A stretch of DNA of 22,095 nucleotides, from contig MU633832.1 of NCBI GenBank assembly GCA_026770595.1, forward strand, positions 1 to 22,095, in the 5' to 3' direction. Positions 1 through 12,500 of this stretch are shown piece by piece (within the stretch, counting starts at the first letter, position 1; every line of letters starts with the position of its first letter). The notes under the pieces were generated by a model. The model had not been told where the DNA came from. It ran no database searches and saw only the letters and a list, made by a program, of their open reading frames with translations. The position numbers and the translations under genes are program-made. The DNA is from Ochromonadaceae sp. CCMP2298. Taxonomy: Eukaryota; Sar; Synurophyceae; Ochromonadales; Ochromonadaceae.

Positions 1-102
1 ACATGGACGATGCAGATTACGAGGCAGGGGCGGCTGGGGAGATCTGAGTGCAGACACCGATGTCAGCACCACCGGAGCGGCTGCCCACCACCTCAGACGA
101 GC

Positions 103-120
103 CCCACAATCGACTCCAAG
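103..120. repeat. 18-nt direct repeat, copy 1
   Basis: CCCACAATCGACTCCAAG is identical to 282-299. The copies are 179 nt apart, which is not a multiple of three. Flanking bases do not match beyond a base or two. Confidence 0.7.
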
Positions 121-281
121 CTCCGAAATAGGATAGATAAGACATGTTAGAGCTCGTTAGACCTGTCTGCATGTCCATTATGATTATATTGACACATCGA
201 ATCTGCCCCATAACCACCTGCAAAAGAGCCATTTCCAGATCTTGAGTGCCGTAGATCTTCGGCCCAAGCGCTTCTAGGGCG

Positions 282-299
282 CCCACAATCGACTCCAAG
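282..299. repeat. 18-nt direct repeat, copy 2
   Basis: Exact second copy of the 18-mer at 103-120, in the same orientation. Confidence 0.7.
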
Positions 300-593
300 A
301 ACCCAAATGAGACCATCGACAGCCTCCAATCTTCAATCCTGGCATCGAGTGGCGTCCACTGACGTGGCGAGCCGATTTCGGCGGATTTCCTCAATTCCCG
401 ATACTCCCTTTAGGTCTCCTCTGCTTTTTGCTGCTGCGGAATCCACCAACACCGATGGCTCTTGCAATGCCACTGTGTTCCAACGCTAGAACGAAAGGCG
501 ATCTGCTCCCTACCACTTCCTTGAGCAGACGGATCTGCGGGTCAAGCAGGCGGATATAGAGCAGGCGGGTCGCCCAGACAGCATCGAACGACC

Positions 594-3500
594 ATGTTCG
601 AGCAAGGCCTGGCCTACTTGTTGAAGAAGTTCTTGGGCACCTTCGTGGAGGATGGGGACGCGATCAAGGAGAAGGTTCAGGTGGGGGTCTGGTCGGGTCT
701 CATTGTGCTGGAGAACCTGCGTCTCAAGAACTCTCTCCTGAGCCTCATCGACGTGCCCATCTCGCTGGCCTACGGCTTCATCGGCCGCCTCGAGGTGCGC
801 ATTCCATGGGGCAACCTGGGCGTGGACCCGGTGATGATTATCGTGGACAAGATCTATCTCCTGATCGAGCCCAAGTACGAGTGGAACCCGGGGGCGGCAG
901 ACAGACGCGAGCAGGCGATGAAGCAGGCCAAGCTAGCGGCCACAGAGCTCTTCGCCAACAAACGCCTGAGTGCTGCGCAGGGCGGCCAGAGCTTCGGGGA
1001 CTACGCGCGGAACTGGCTGATCACCTCGTTTATCAACAAGATCGTGGACAATGTGCAGATTACGGTGCGCGAGGTGCACGTGCGCTACGAGGACGAGCTC
1101 TCCTGCCCCTCCAACTTCTGCGTAGGCATCACTCTGGAGTCGCTGCACATCCAGTCCAGGGACGCCTCCTTCAGCTTTGAGGACAACTACTCACCCCGGA
1201 AGGACAGCGGGAAAGACCAGGGGCAGAGTACGCCGCCAAAGGGGGGTGGGGGCGGTGGAGGTGCGTTCAACGCAGACAAGCTCTCCGAAGCTTTGAACAA
1301 CGAATTACGCACGCATGGGTTCGAGACCTTCCACAAGCTCGTGCAGATAAACCACCTCAGCGTCTACTGGAGCCCCCTGGTCACATCAGGCCTGAATGTG
1401 TGCTACTGCAGCTTTAAGGGCCGCTCACCGCAGGAGATGCGGGCCTTCATGAGCCGCACCATCCCCACTCGAGTGCACCAGCAGACAGACCGGCCCAGGC
1501 ACCACTACATCCTGCTGCCCGTGGACATCAACAACTACATCGACATGTCCTTCAACACATCTACTGGAGTGGCGAAGGTACCCTTTGCACCTACTTTGCA
1601 TCTTCTTTGCACCTGCTTTGCACTTGCTACCTACCATTCTCATCCCAGGGGCGGTCCCAGTTGTTGTGCTACAATTGCTCGGTATTTGTCCATGTCTCAC
1701 CTCTTCCACTGCTGTACTGCCCTTCCCTACCCCCCACATCACCACCATCACTCCTATCACCACACACACCTCCCAGGCGAACGTGAAACTCGTCATCTCC
1801 GAGCTAGCGCTCAACATGGAGGACCAGCAGATCCGCGAGATCATATCCATGGCCATTAATATGGGCAGTTTCGCGAAACTGCAGCGGTTTAGCGAGTTCC
1901 GGCCCACCACCACTATCTTCGATGAACCCTCTGCGTGGTGGCGGTATGCGATCAATGCGGTCATCCTGCAGCTGCGCATCGACAGCAAGAAGCAATTAAG
2001 TCTGCTGCAGCTCTCTAGGCGGTACATGGACAAATTGGTGTATATGGAGCTGTGGAAGAGCCGCCTGGTCAGCGCGCAGGGGGTTGTGAACCAGCTGAAC
2101 CAGGTAGACAACACAATAAAACCCATCTTAGACCGCGCCACCTCTGGGCTCTACCAGAGCATCTACGAGCGCGCTAAGCGCAAGCTGCAGGGGGAGGAGC
2201 GCAAGGGCCCCACGCACACGCACCGAGGCCGGGAGAGCAAGTTCACTGCGAGTTTGAACACCAGCGCCATCCCGGACACACGGCGCGAGGCCTCTGGGAC
2301 CTCAACCTCTCCTCCATCTGCGACCGCGCCTGCGGAGCTGATCCATCCCCTGGTGAAGGACACGATCGAGCTGCTGCAGGTGCTGGAGTACCACCTCAGC
2401 TTCGAGGACATCATTCTCTTCCGCGGGCTGGCGGAGAAGAAGCTCGCGCTGGCCAGCTCGCCCCAGAGCTGGCTTGGGGGCATGCTGAGCTGGGTGACGG
2501 GCGCGCCGTCCGTGTCTGAGGAGCAGAAGAGCAAGCTGTTCCAGGCACTCAAGTATGACCCCGATAGGGTGCTGAGGGGAGGGGCGAGGGCGGTGGACCA
2601 GAACGAGGTGGTGGCCATCGTATCTGTGCAGGTGCAGAGGGCCTACGTGACTATGGCGCTCACCTCTCCAGACGCCACGGCCACCTTCCAGTCATCGATT
2701 CCCTTCCTGCGCCTGGAGCTGGAGGACATGGGCTGCAGGGCGGTGGTTATGGGCGAGGGCGCGCACGTCAGGGTGAACCTCTCTCTCCAGGACCTAACTA
2801 TGTACGAGATGCTGCCCGCCTTTTCCTCACTCAGCATGAATATGGGGAATGCTTCCCGTCCCGGCAACCCCACCCGCAATAAGATTCTGTTCCGGCGGGA
2901 GCTGCGGGGCAGGCGAGGCAGTCCTGCTAGAGACGAGTGGGGGCAGGGCAGCGTGACAAGCAAGCTCAGCGTTGGCTCGGGTATGGGCAGGTCGGGAGCG
3001 ATGTACGCTAGTGCGGGGGGTGGGGGCTTGGGGGGCGGGTCTATGGGCATGGGGACGGGTGTGGGTGCGCCGCTGGTGTCGGCCAATATCGAGATGCTTC
3101 CCCCGAACAAGGAGACGGACATGATTGTCAGCCTGAACATAGAGGAATTGGAGGTGTGGGTCTCTCCCAGCGCGAAGTGGGTAGACTCCATGGCGACCTT
3201 CCTGGCCTGGCCTGCAGAGCAGCAGTTCTGGTCGGAGATGGAGATGGGCGCCATGAACGAGCTGGCCGACTTCAAGGCCCGCGTAGATGCGAAGTTGGAG
3301 TACATGATGCAGAACCACTCGAATATCATCATAGAGGGGCGAATCCTTGCACCCGTTGTGGTGGTGGTGGATCAGAGCGCGGCGGATGTGCTGGTGATAG
3401 ACCTAGGCACGATCGTGCTGAAGACGGAGAAGCTGGCCAAGGCGCAGAGGCAGAAGATTCTGGACCAGCGCAGCCACACGGGCTTCACCTCTGACGCAAC

Positions 3501-6500
3501 CGCCACCACGCCTGTGCTCGTACACCCCCACAACCAGCCCATATTTACCCCAGGAACTGGCGCGAGGGAGGCGAGGGATGCGAGGGCGGGGGAGAGGGAG
3601 GGGGAGGACACTCGTCGCGGTGGCGAGGTGGTGGTGAATCTGTTCTCGGATAAAAAGCTCAGCCCTGTGCGCGAGTACTCCCGACGCTCTTTGAGAAGCG
3701 CGCCTCCGGATTGGGAGGTGCTGGAGGAGGTGCGCGAGGGCACCCCGACGGCGGATATGGATATGGACATGGAGATGGAGATGGGGCTGGGCCTGGACCT
3801 GGGACGGGACTCTGAGGAGCACAGGGGGGGCTTTGCAGATGTGGACGACGACCCCAGGGACGACGGAGATGGGGGTAGATACAGAGACAGAGACAGAGAG
3901 GAAGACAGAGACTGGTCCAGCCCCATCGCCAGCAATCCTCCGCCCTCCGTGGGCGCCAGCACTATCAACACGGGGGGGTTGGAGTTCGATCAAGACGAGG
4001 AGGCTCTGTTCGACATATTCCAGTGCCAGATCAGCCAGATAGAGGTGTACCTCGTCAGCCTGCAGGTGTTCAGAGATCCCGAGGCGAGCGACCTGAGTGT
4101 GGGTTTGAGCAAGGCTGTTTTGGTGGACAAGTTCGAGATCGGGATAGAGATTCTGGTCTCCGTACTGCCCTGGGATACCACCATCCCCCCCACTAAGTTG
4201 ATCCTGCACATACCCGAGATCAACCTGTCCCTCTCGCTGCCCAAGCTGGTGCGCCTGAAGCAGTTCACCACAGAGCTCATATCGGACGATCCCACGCTGG
4301 CCGCCAATGTGCAGCGCATGCAGCAGCTGAACGCTCTACTGCGCCGGAAAAGCGACGCCGTTCTTCCGCGCTCCAAGGCCGCCAGCTCCCGCCTCTCTTT
4401 GATGTCCAGCACGGGCGGCTCGGTGACCGCTCTGCGCAGCAAGAGCCGCCGCGCACTATCGGTCGACGAAACCCGCAGCGATGCCGACTCGTCATTCTTA
4501 GACGCGCACCGGGGAGAGCGGGCACGCGGTGGTCCGTCGTCAAGCTCTCTGCTGGGTACGGGCAAGCCTCGGCGCAGGAGTAGGCGGTCGGGTCGGACTG
4601 TGGACGACTCCCAGAGCGACTCCCGCAGCTTAGACCAGTCCCAGGTGACCCAGCGCATGCGCAGCCTGGTGGACAACAGCTACGTGGTGGGCTCTGAGGA
4701 GGAGGAGGACTTCTTGGATGCGGAGGACGGGGGGGACGACGACAGCTTCTTCTCTGCCGACGAGCAGGTAGACTCCGCCGAGCACATGCGCCAGAAGCAG
4801 CACCTACAGTACGTACTGAGCCAGCGAGAGGCTATGCGCACGAAGCTTATGAGTGACGTGCGCACGTCGGAGGCCGACCCCAGCAAGGCGCCCTTGCACG
4901 CAACACTGCGACAGGAGCTGCTATTGTGTGAGCAGGAGCTGCAGCAATTGCGCGTAGCTTACGTGGAGTTGCTGATGAGCACAGAGGACCTCGACATGTA
5001 CACCACTGAAGAGTACGATGAGGGCCTGGTTCTGCCCATCGACAGCATGGGTGCCCAGGTGCAGGGGCATAAGCGGGACCTGGCGCACGCCTCGGTGTTC
5101 AAGCTCCCCCCCGCGGACAAGAAGCAGAAAGTCTCGAGCGTGAACAGAGAGCTGGTCTACGTCAAGGTCACACTCAGCGTGGTGAATGTGAACATGCAGT
5201 GCTCAGCGGACTCAGCGCTGGTGCGAGGCATTGCGGGTATCGAAAAGCCCAGGGCCCGGCGGCGGCAAGACAAGGAAAGAGACAGAGAAGAAGAGCTCCC
5301 GCTGGTCGTGTTTCGACTACAGTTGTCCGGAATGAGCATGCGTCTGCGGCATAAATCCCACGACTCCAGGATGGGGTTTTCCCTCCAAGAGCTGCAGGTG
5401 TTCGACTTTTTAACCCACAGCGACCCGGCCAAGGCGAGGGAGGCGCGGGAGAGGGGCCGCGAGTGCATATTCCTGCTGTCCTCTGAGCCCTCTAACTTCG
5501 GCATGCACATGAATCGGTATGGAGCTACCGACCTGCTGAAGGTGAAGTACGAGGTGGTGTACGGGTCCGAGGTGAGGGACGAGGCGGGCGAGGCGATCGA
5601 GGACCTAGGGCAAGCCACGCACAGCGCCAAGGTGTCCATGGGCATGGTGGGGGTGAACTTGGAGCAGCACAGGATTGCGCTGCTGCTGCTCACCGTGCAC
5701 GAGACACTGGAATGCGCGGGCCTGGCACCCTCCTCGTCCCCCCCCGCGGCCGAGCCCCATCTGTCGCTGGACCTACCGGCCGCCGTGCAAGCCGCTGCCG
5801 CAGGACCCGCTTCTGCTGCTGCGAGTCGCAGCTCCGCTCCCGCCCCCGCACCTGCGCCCACGCTGCCCACCCCCGCCTCGGACGCAGGGGCCGAAGGGGG
5901 TGCAGATCTGGCCCAGGGTCTCAGTGGCGACAACGCCACCAGTGGCTCTCCCGTCCCAGTGCCTGCCATGCAAGCACAGGGGCAGGGACAGGTGGCATGG
6001 GCAGCCTGGCCCAACCTCGTGCTGTGGGCCAAGGTGGAGGCCGTGTGCGTTACGCTTCTGAAAGACTCGCAGCCCCTGGTCACGGCGAGTCTGTGGGCGC
6101 TCTCGGGCACGGTGCAGTCCCACGGGAACGCGGCTAACGTCTCTCTGCGCTTGGCGGACCTTGCGGTACACTACCTGCGCCCCGTCAGTCTGGGGTCGGG
6201 GGATGCGGGTATAGGCATGGGCGCGGGCCTAGGTGTGGAGGAGGAGAGCGAGCGGGCCTCCGAGCGCGTGCTGCTGTTCGGTCGGGACACCGCCTCGATG
6301 TTGCCCTTCGCCTCTGCCGCACTGCAGTTCGAGCGTGCGTCCGACAGCTGTCCTATAGCCCAGGCTATGCTGACTGCCAAGACCGTGCCCCTGCAATTGC
6401 ACCTGCACCTGGACTGCCTGATGGACTGCGCGCAGGCGGCGGTGCACGGGCCGGTGGTGAAGGTGCTGGACAAGATGGGGGAGGGGCTCGCCCCCACAGC

Positions 6501-9500
6501 CACCGCCGCTCCGATTAGCCCTGTGCCCGCAGGTGTAGGTGCAGGTGCGGCCGAAGGTGCTCCCGCGTCTGCCCCTGTCTCCGCCCTGTCCGCCGCAGTG
6601 AACCCGCTGGTCGACTTGTGCAATGGCCGCCTGGAGCTGCTGCTGGGCAGCATCACTATCTGCTGCGCCGATCCGCTCAGCTCCAGCACCGCATCGGGGG
6701 CCGCAAACGGGGGCGCGAGCGGTGGCGGGTTGGGCAAGAGCAAGCGACAGGGCACTCTCCGCAACGAGGTGGCGCTGGTGGTGCACGCAGTGGAGGCCAA
6801 CGTCCTCTGGGGAGATGTGTGCGAGTTCGGGGCAGTGCAGGCTACCGTGGCGGCGCAGGGTGTCAGGTTAATTGTCGCCGAGTGTGTGGTGGTGGACCCC
6901 TTCGACGCCTTTTGCAAGGTGGGCGTGCACCCCGCGGGCTACTTCTACATCGCGAAGCACTCAGACACTGTCGGCAATCTGGCGTTCAACAGCCACTTTG
7001 CGCCCCCCGCGCTGCCCGATATCCGCCCCAATGAGGTGCAGGTGGCTCTGAGCGTGTCGCCGCTGCACCTGAGGGTACACGAGGAGACCCTGGGGGGAGC
7101 AGCGGCCTTCGCAGAGTACGTACTACCCGCCCTGCAGCGCATCAGTCAGTTGCTAGGGACACAGCCGCCCGTCCCCGACCCCACCAGGGTGTTGCTGCTG
7201 TCTGTGCCCCCGCTGCACCTCCCCGCCACCTCCGCCTCAGGTGTGGGTGAGCAGAGGCAGGAGGGGGTGGCGGGTCTGGGTCTGGACTTCACTCTCACTA
7301 TGGCTGCTGTGCTGCACGAGGCAGTGCTCTCCCTGGAGGTGGGCAGGAGCGCCCCCTCGGCTTCCAACTCCGCCTCCGCCCTACACCTGCAGGGACACGG
7401 AAACGGGTATTTGCATGGGTACGGACATGGGTTGGGACATCCGCATGGGTCCCAGGGGTCCTCCTTCCGCAGTGGGGTCGGTGGGGGGGTCCCACTGCCC
7501 AGCGCCGAGGAGGCCCGTCTTATGGGTTTGGCCTTCTCACCTGTGTTCCGGCTGGTGCTAAGGGGAGCTGCTGCGCAGGTGGGGATGGCTGCGAGCGGGG
7601 TAGGGCGGGAGGCCCAGTCCAACGTGCACGCTGAGAAGGGGGCAGAGAACGGGGCGGGGGCAACGGGCGTGGGCACTGCGGAGGCCTGGGTGCGCGTCTC
7701 CCTCCAAGTGGACGCAGTGCATCTGGAGCACGTGCAAGGCGGCACCTACAAGAGACTGCTCTCCACGGGCCTCTACGCTGACCACTGTCCAGACAGAGAC
7801 AAAGACGGAGATAGAGACCCCTCTGGGGAGCACACCTCTACCTCTGCCACCGCCGCCGCCTCTACCTCCACATCTGCCACGGGCTCCTCCGTCCTGCTCA
7901 GCGAAGAGTTCGCAGCCGCGCTGGGGCAGGCGCTGGACGGAGGAGCCCCCTCTGGCTCCGCCTCTGGCTGTGCCTCTGGCCATACGGTGCGGCGCTTCCT
8001 CTGCCTGGAGGCGTCTCTGACCCACGACCTGTGCGCAGAGCTGGGTGTAACTGCAGACAACCTGCATGGGACGGTGCTGGCAGACGCCGCCCTAGCCCTG
8101 GCCAAGCTGGGATCTGTATACGCCCAAGCACTGCGCACGCCCCAGGGTGCGGGTATGGGTGTGGGCATGGGCATGGGTGCGGGTGTAGTACGTACCCAGG
8201 CTCCCCCATTGGGCCTGGTGCGCCGAACCCCCAGCGGTCTGCGGCGCGTGACCTCGGGTAGCGGACTTGCCTTGGGGGTTGAGTTGCAAGCACACACCTC
8301 CCCCAGGAGCCTCGCAGGGGGTGCAGTAGGCGGTGCGGGTATGGGAGGTATGGGGGAAACTAACGGGGGTTCTGGTGTAGGGCTGGGGTCACCGTATCCC
8401 TCAAACGGGGTCGGTTTGTCGGGCTACGGCCACGGCTTCGGCACCTTCGCCCACCCCTCCTCCGTGCCCATGGCCCCCACTGCCCCCGCCTCCACCTCAA
8501 GCGCCCCCTTAGCCGCACCGCCCCTGCCGGCCACTTTGCTCACCACGGCCTCCCTGGGGCTGGGGGGTCTGAAGAGCCTGCGGGTGCGAGCCACGCTGAC
8601 CAGATTGTTCGTCTACCTGCCTGCGGGGGTTAGGGGGGGGGGGCTGTGTGCGGCGGGAGACGTGACGTTGGATGCGCAGGCGAGCGATGTGGGGGAGGGC
8701 TGGAGCCGCCTGCTGCCTGCGCGCGCGTTGGTCCACGCACAGGAGCTGGGTGCAGGTGGGGGTGCGGGGGTGCGCAGTGGGTCTGTCGCCTCAGTGGGTT
8801 CGGAGGATCCCGGCCCTGCACACCCGCAGACGCAGGGGCAGGAACAGGGGCAGACGTCCCAGCAGGTGCTTCTGCGCGTGCAGTGCGCCGCCACATCTGC
8901 GCAGCTCTTCCTCTGCCCCGCGCTGCCCCTAGATGTGAGCAGCCCCGTGCCCCCGCTGGTGAGGAGGGATGTGCCAGTGAAGTTAGCGTCGTTCGGCTGC
9001 CTTAGCCCGCTGAGAGACGCCAAGCCCTCATCGAACTCCTTGCATTCACACTCGGGGCACTCTCTGCAGAGTCTGCACTCGCACTCGTCCGGCAGCACTG
9101 GCGTGGGTGCTGGCGCAGGCGCGGGCACTGGCGCGGGTGCGGGTGCTGGTACGGGTGCGGGCGGGCAGCACAAGGCTTTGGTCTTCCCATTCGACGCACA
9201 GCTCTGCTACACGCTGGGCCTGACCACCACCCTGGACGATGCTCCGCACCATGGGTACGGCACCCCCACTTCCACCTCCACCTCCACCTCCACTGTGGGC
9301 CTTGCGCCTGTACGCTTCCATCTCTGGCAGCGGCTAGGTGTGGAGCTGGACACCGTCGAGGCGCAGTGCCTTCTGGACTACCGCCCCTTCATAAGCGTTT
9401 ACGAGCACTGCCTCCTGCTGCAGGGGGCGGTTGAGGCGGCAGAGGGGCTGGCCGCGCAGGGTGTGCGGGAGGCCGAGGCGGAGGCGGCTGCTGCCTACTT

Positions 9501-12500
9501 ACAGCCACAGCCGCACTCGCAATCGCGTGCACACACTTCCGGACTCGGAGCGGGGGCCGGAGCGGGGGGGCGAGATCACAGAGCGGAGATGGCCGCAGCG
9601 GCGGCAGCAGCAGTAGCCTCCATAGCATCTGCGTCCACCGCCTCCAAGGCCCCTGCTGGGAGTGTGAGGGACAGTGCCGGGCATGGGAATGGGCACGCAC
9701 ACATCGGTAGCCCCCAGCCCACCTCCCACGCATCGACATCCGCTTCTAATTCTGCTTCGGCGTACGTGTGTCTCGGCGCGGGACAGGCGCTGCTGCAGCC
9801 CTGCGCGTTGATCGACCTGCTGCCGCTACTGCCCGCCCTGGCGCCTATGCAGACCGAATTGCGCCTGCGCTCTCTGGTGCTCTACGTGATCAACGACGTG
9901 TGCAGGCAGCCCGTGTCTATCGCCCGCCTGTGTGCCACAGACGTGCTGCTGAGGGCCGATGTGGGCGCCCCGCCCCGCCCATTCCTCGTGCTGCTGCTGG
10001 CTGACGCTCCGGCTGAGCGGGCGCGGGGCGGCAGTGGGAGTGGGAGTGGTGGCGGCAGTCGCAGTGGTAGTGGCGGCGTCGACATTATTCCAGGCACCCC
10101 CGACCGCGCGGTGGGGCAGGGGCAGGGTCTCCTGCAGCTGCTGTCCCCCTCCTCTATCAGCTCCGTGCACAGCGCACTTCTGCACAACTTCGCAGGCAAG
10201 GGGGGAGGGGCAGGGCCGAGGAATGAGGGCGGGGCTAGCGCGATTGCTGGGAGCACGACTGCGGATGCAGGCTCCGGCTCTGTCCCCCCGTCCGCCGCGG
10301 ACAGAGAGGAGACTGCGGTGGTGACTGCGGAGGCCCAGGCAACTGTGTCTGTTGAGTATTACAACCAGCGCCTGCTCGCACGAGAGCCCCTCGTGGAGCC
10401 GTTCCTGCTAACAGGCAGGGCCAGCCTGCTGCAGCAGAGGAACGCGCTCGATGCGCCGGTGATGCTGCTGCTTAACGCACACGGTCACACACACAGCGCA
10501 CATACGACCCGCACACACGGTGTCCCAGTGCAGGCGCCATTGGGAGCGAGAGACGACCATCTGTTCGCTGCCTTCCTGACCCACCTCCTGGCCAAGCAGC
10601 CCTCGGAGCACCTGCCCCAAGCACAGGCGACACAGGCTCAGACGATGGTGCCCGCGCCAGTGCTGGTGTGTGTAGACGTGCCCGGTGCTGTGACTGTGAA
10701 CCTCACCATGTCCCTGCTGGAGATGCTGCTCGTCACAGGACAGACCTTGGCGGCGCTAGAGGCAGACGTGGGCCCTGCCTCTGGCTCCACCTCTACCGCC
10801 GCCTTCGCCTCTGCGTCTGCCTACCCAGCCGAGCGCGCGGACCTCTCCACCCTAGGCATCCGCAATGACTCGGGACTGCAGCTACGCTACTGGACCAAGG
10901 AGGGCGCCGGAGGGGGGGGCGGGGGTGGGCTGGGTGTGGGTGCGGTGGAGGTACCACCGAATACGGAGGCGCCTCTGCAGGTGGAGTACAGCTACGACAT
11001 GCGAGGGCAGGGGCAAGGCATGGAGAAGGGGGGTCTCGGGTCAGGCAGTGGGGGTAGTGCGTCTGAGGGGCGGTACGGCACTGCGCGCTGCATCAACCTA
11101 GCCCTGCACGACGCCCAGCACGACTCCTGGCCCGTGCTGCGCAGCATCCCGCTGGAGGGCGTGGGCACTAGACTGTTCGCAGTGCACTTCGACCAGGGAC
11201 AGGGGACGGGACAGGGGCGTGACGAGCGACACCCCCTCCCCGCCGGAGCGCGGTCCGACGCTTCTTCGCAGGTGCCCTCACTGGCCTTGGAGCTGGTGAG
11301 CAGGGGGGGCTCCAAGACGCTCATCGTGAGATCCACTATGCGACTCTTCAACGCCACCAAGATATGCTTCAAGGTGGCTCTGCTGAGCGACTGGGAGGGG
11401 GTAGGTGGGGGCGCGGGTGCGGGGGACGTGCTGTGGGAGGCGCTGATACCCCCCAACCAGGGCCTGCCCGTGCCCGCCAACCTGTGCAACATACCTGGCA
11501 GCTTCGTGGTCACCCCCGTGCTGGCCGCGCTCTCCTCCTCGTGGGAGGGTCCCTTCTGGCCAGTGAAGGAGACTGCCGCCCTGGCCTACGCCTGTGCAGC
11601 CCTGCCAGCCCCAGAGGTGCCGGGCATCACAGCTGCTGCGTGGGGCACCACTGCTGGTAAGAGAGCCACAAGCACCTCCGCTTCTGGGGCCGCTCAGGCG
11701 CAGACGCCGCCTGCTGAAGAGGAGCTGCAGGGACTGCCTGACAACGAGGTGCGTTGGCGCAGGAAGCTCCGGCAGCAGCGCGGCGCGGTGAACACTCTCT
11801 GCTACGCACAGTGGCTGCAGATGCACGTGCCCGCTGGGGCCGCAGGGGCTGGGGCTGGGGCGGAGACTGCCGAGCCTGCGAGTGCTGTAGGTGCGGGGCC
11901 TGTGGGGACAGGGACTGCTGACCTGATATCGCAGCTGGGCGCGGCTGCGGGCGCTGTGCACTGCGTGGTGGGTGTGAGCTCCAAGGGCCTTCCGCGCTCC
12001 TCCGGGCTGGCCACGCGCTCGCCCGAGTCCTGCATGCTCCGCACGCTCACGCTCTCCGCGCCCGTCACCGTGCTCAATCTGACCGCCGGGGAGATCAGAG
12101 TGGCCATAACGCCTGACCTGGCGCGCCACGGTCAGTCCAACGACCTCTCATCGCTCCTGCAGCTGGACCGGTCGGTCGACGCGCTCGTGCCACAGGCGCT
12201 GCTAGGGCCGGGCGAGTCGTGGGACTACTTCTCCGCCCACCCCTACGCCGACTTCTCTCTCAGCCTCAAACTCTGCAGCGCCTCCGGTGTGGGTGGTGTG
12301 GGTATGGGCATGGGTGGTATGGGTGTGGGTGCGGGAGTGGGTGTGGGGGGCGACCCTTGTGACAGCTGGAGTGAGGCACTAGTGTTGCGCGGCTGCCGCT
12401 CCAAGGTCGCCGAGCCCACCACCTACTCCCTCGATGTGCCGTACCCCAACGGCGCCCGCCTCACGGTGCAGGTGGAGGTGCACGACAAGGGGGGCTCCAG

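Larger units (their letters stand above)
17..394 (-). other. Weak unassigned reading frame, possible exon or gene remnant
   Basis: This minus-strand frame is open for 125 codons, bounded upstream by a TAA at 410-412. The stretch has no ATG until position 316; the 5' part would have to begin at TTG or be an exon continuation. The product has ordinary, non-repetitive composition, with segments such as SFGFLESIVGALEALG and KIYGTQDLEMALLQVVMGQ, which is why it is not dismissed outright. I recognise no family. It could be an exon of an unknown gene divergent from VPS13, a decayed fragment, or chance. The 18-nt direct repeat falls in two different frames within it, which argues against a conserved protein repeat. 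Confidence 0.2.
1..593. other. Upstream intergenic region of the VPS13 gene
   Basis: No confidently recognisable gene lies here. The segment is less GC-rich than the genes that follow. It holds an 18-nt direct repeat (103-120 and 282-299) and a weak minus-strand reading frame described separately. The last 60 bases carry degenerate copies of an AGCAGGCGGAT-like motif just before the VPS13 start. I see no TATA box or other clear promoter element. The region must contain the VPS13 5' leader and probably its promoter, but their limits cannot be read from the sequence. Confidence 0.6.

Noticed and set aside
594-1859. 421-residue protein reading through the VPS13 intron
   Set aside because: After 1577 the frame encodes His/Tyr/Pro-rich sequence from the intron, while the VPS13 homology continues in another frame after a clean splice join.
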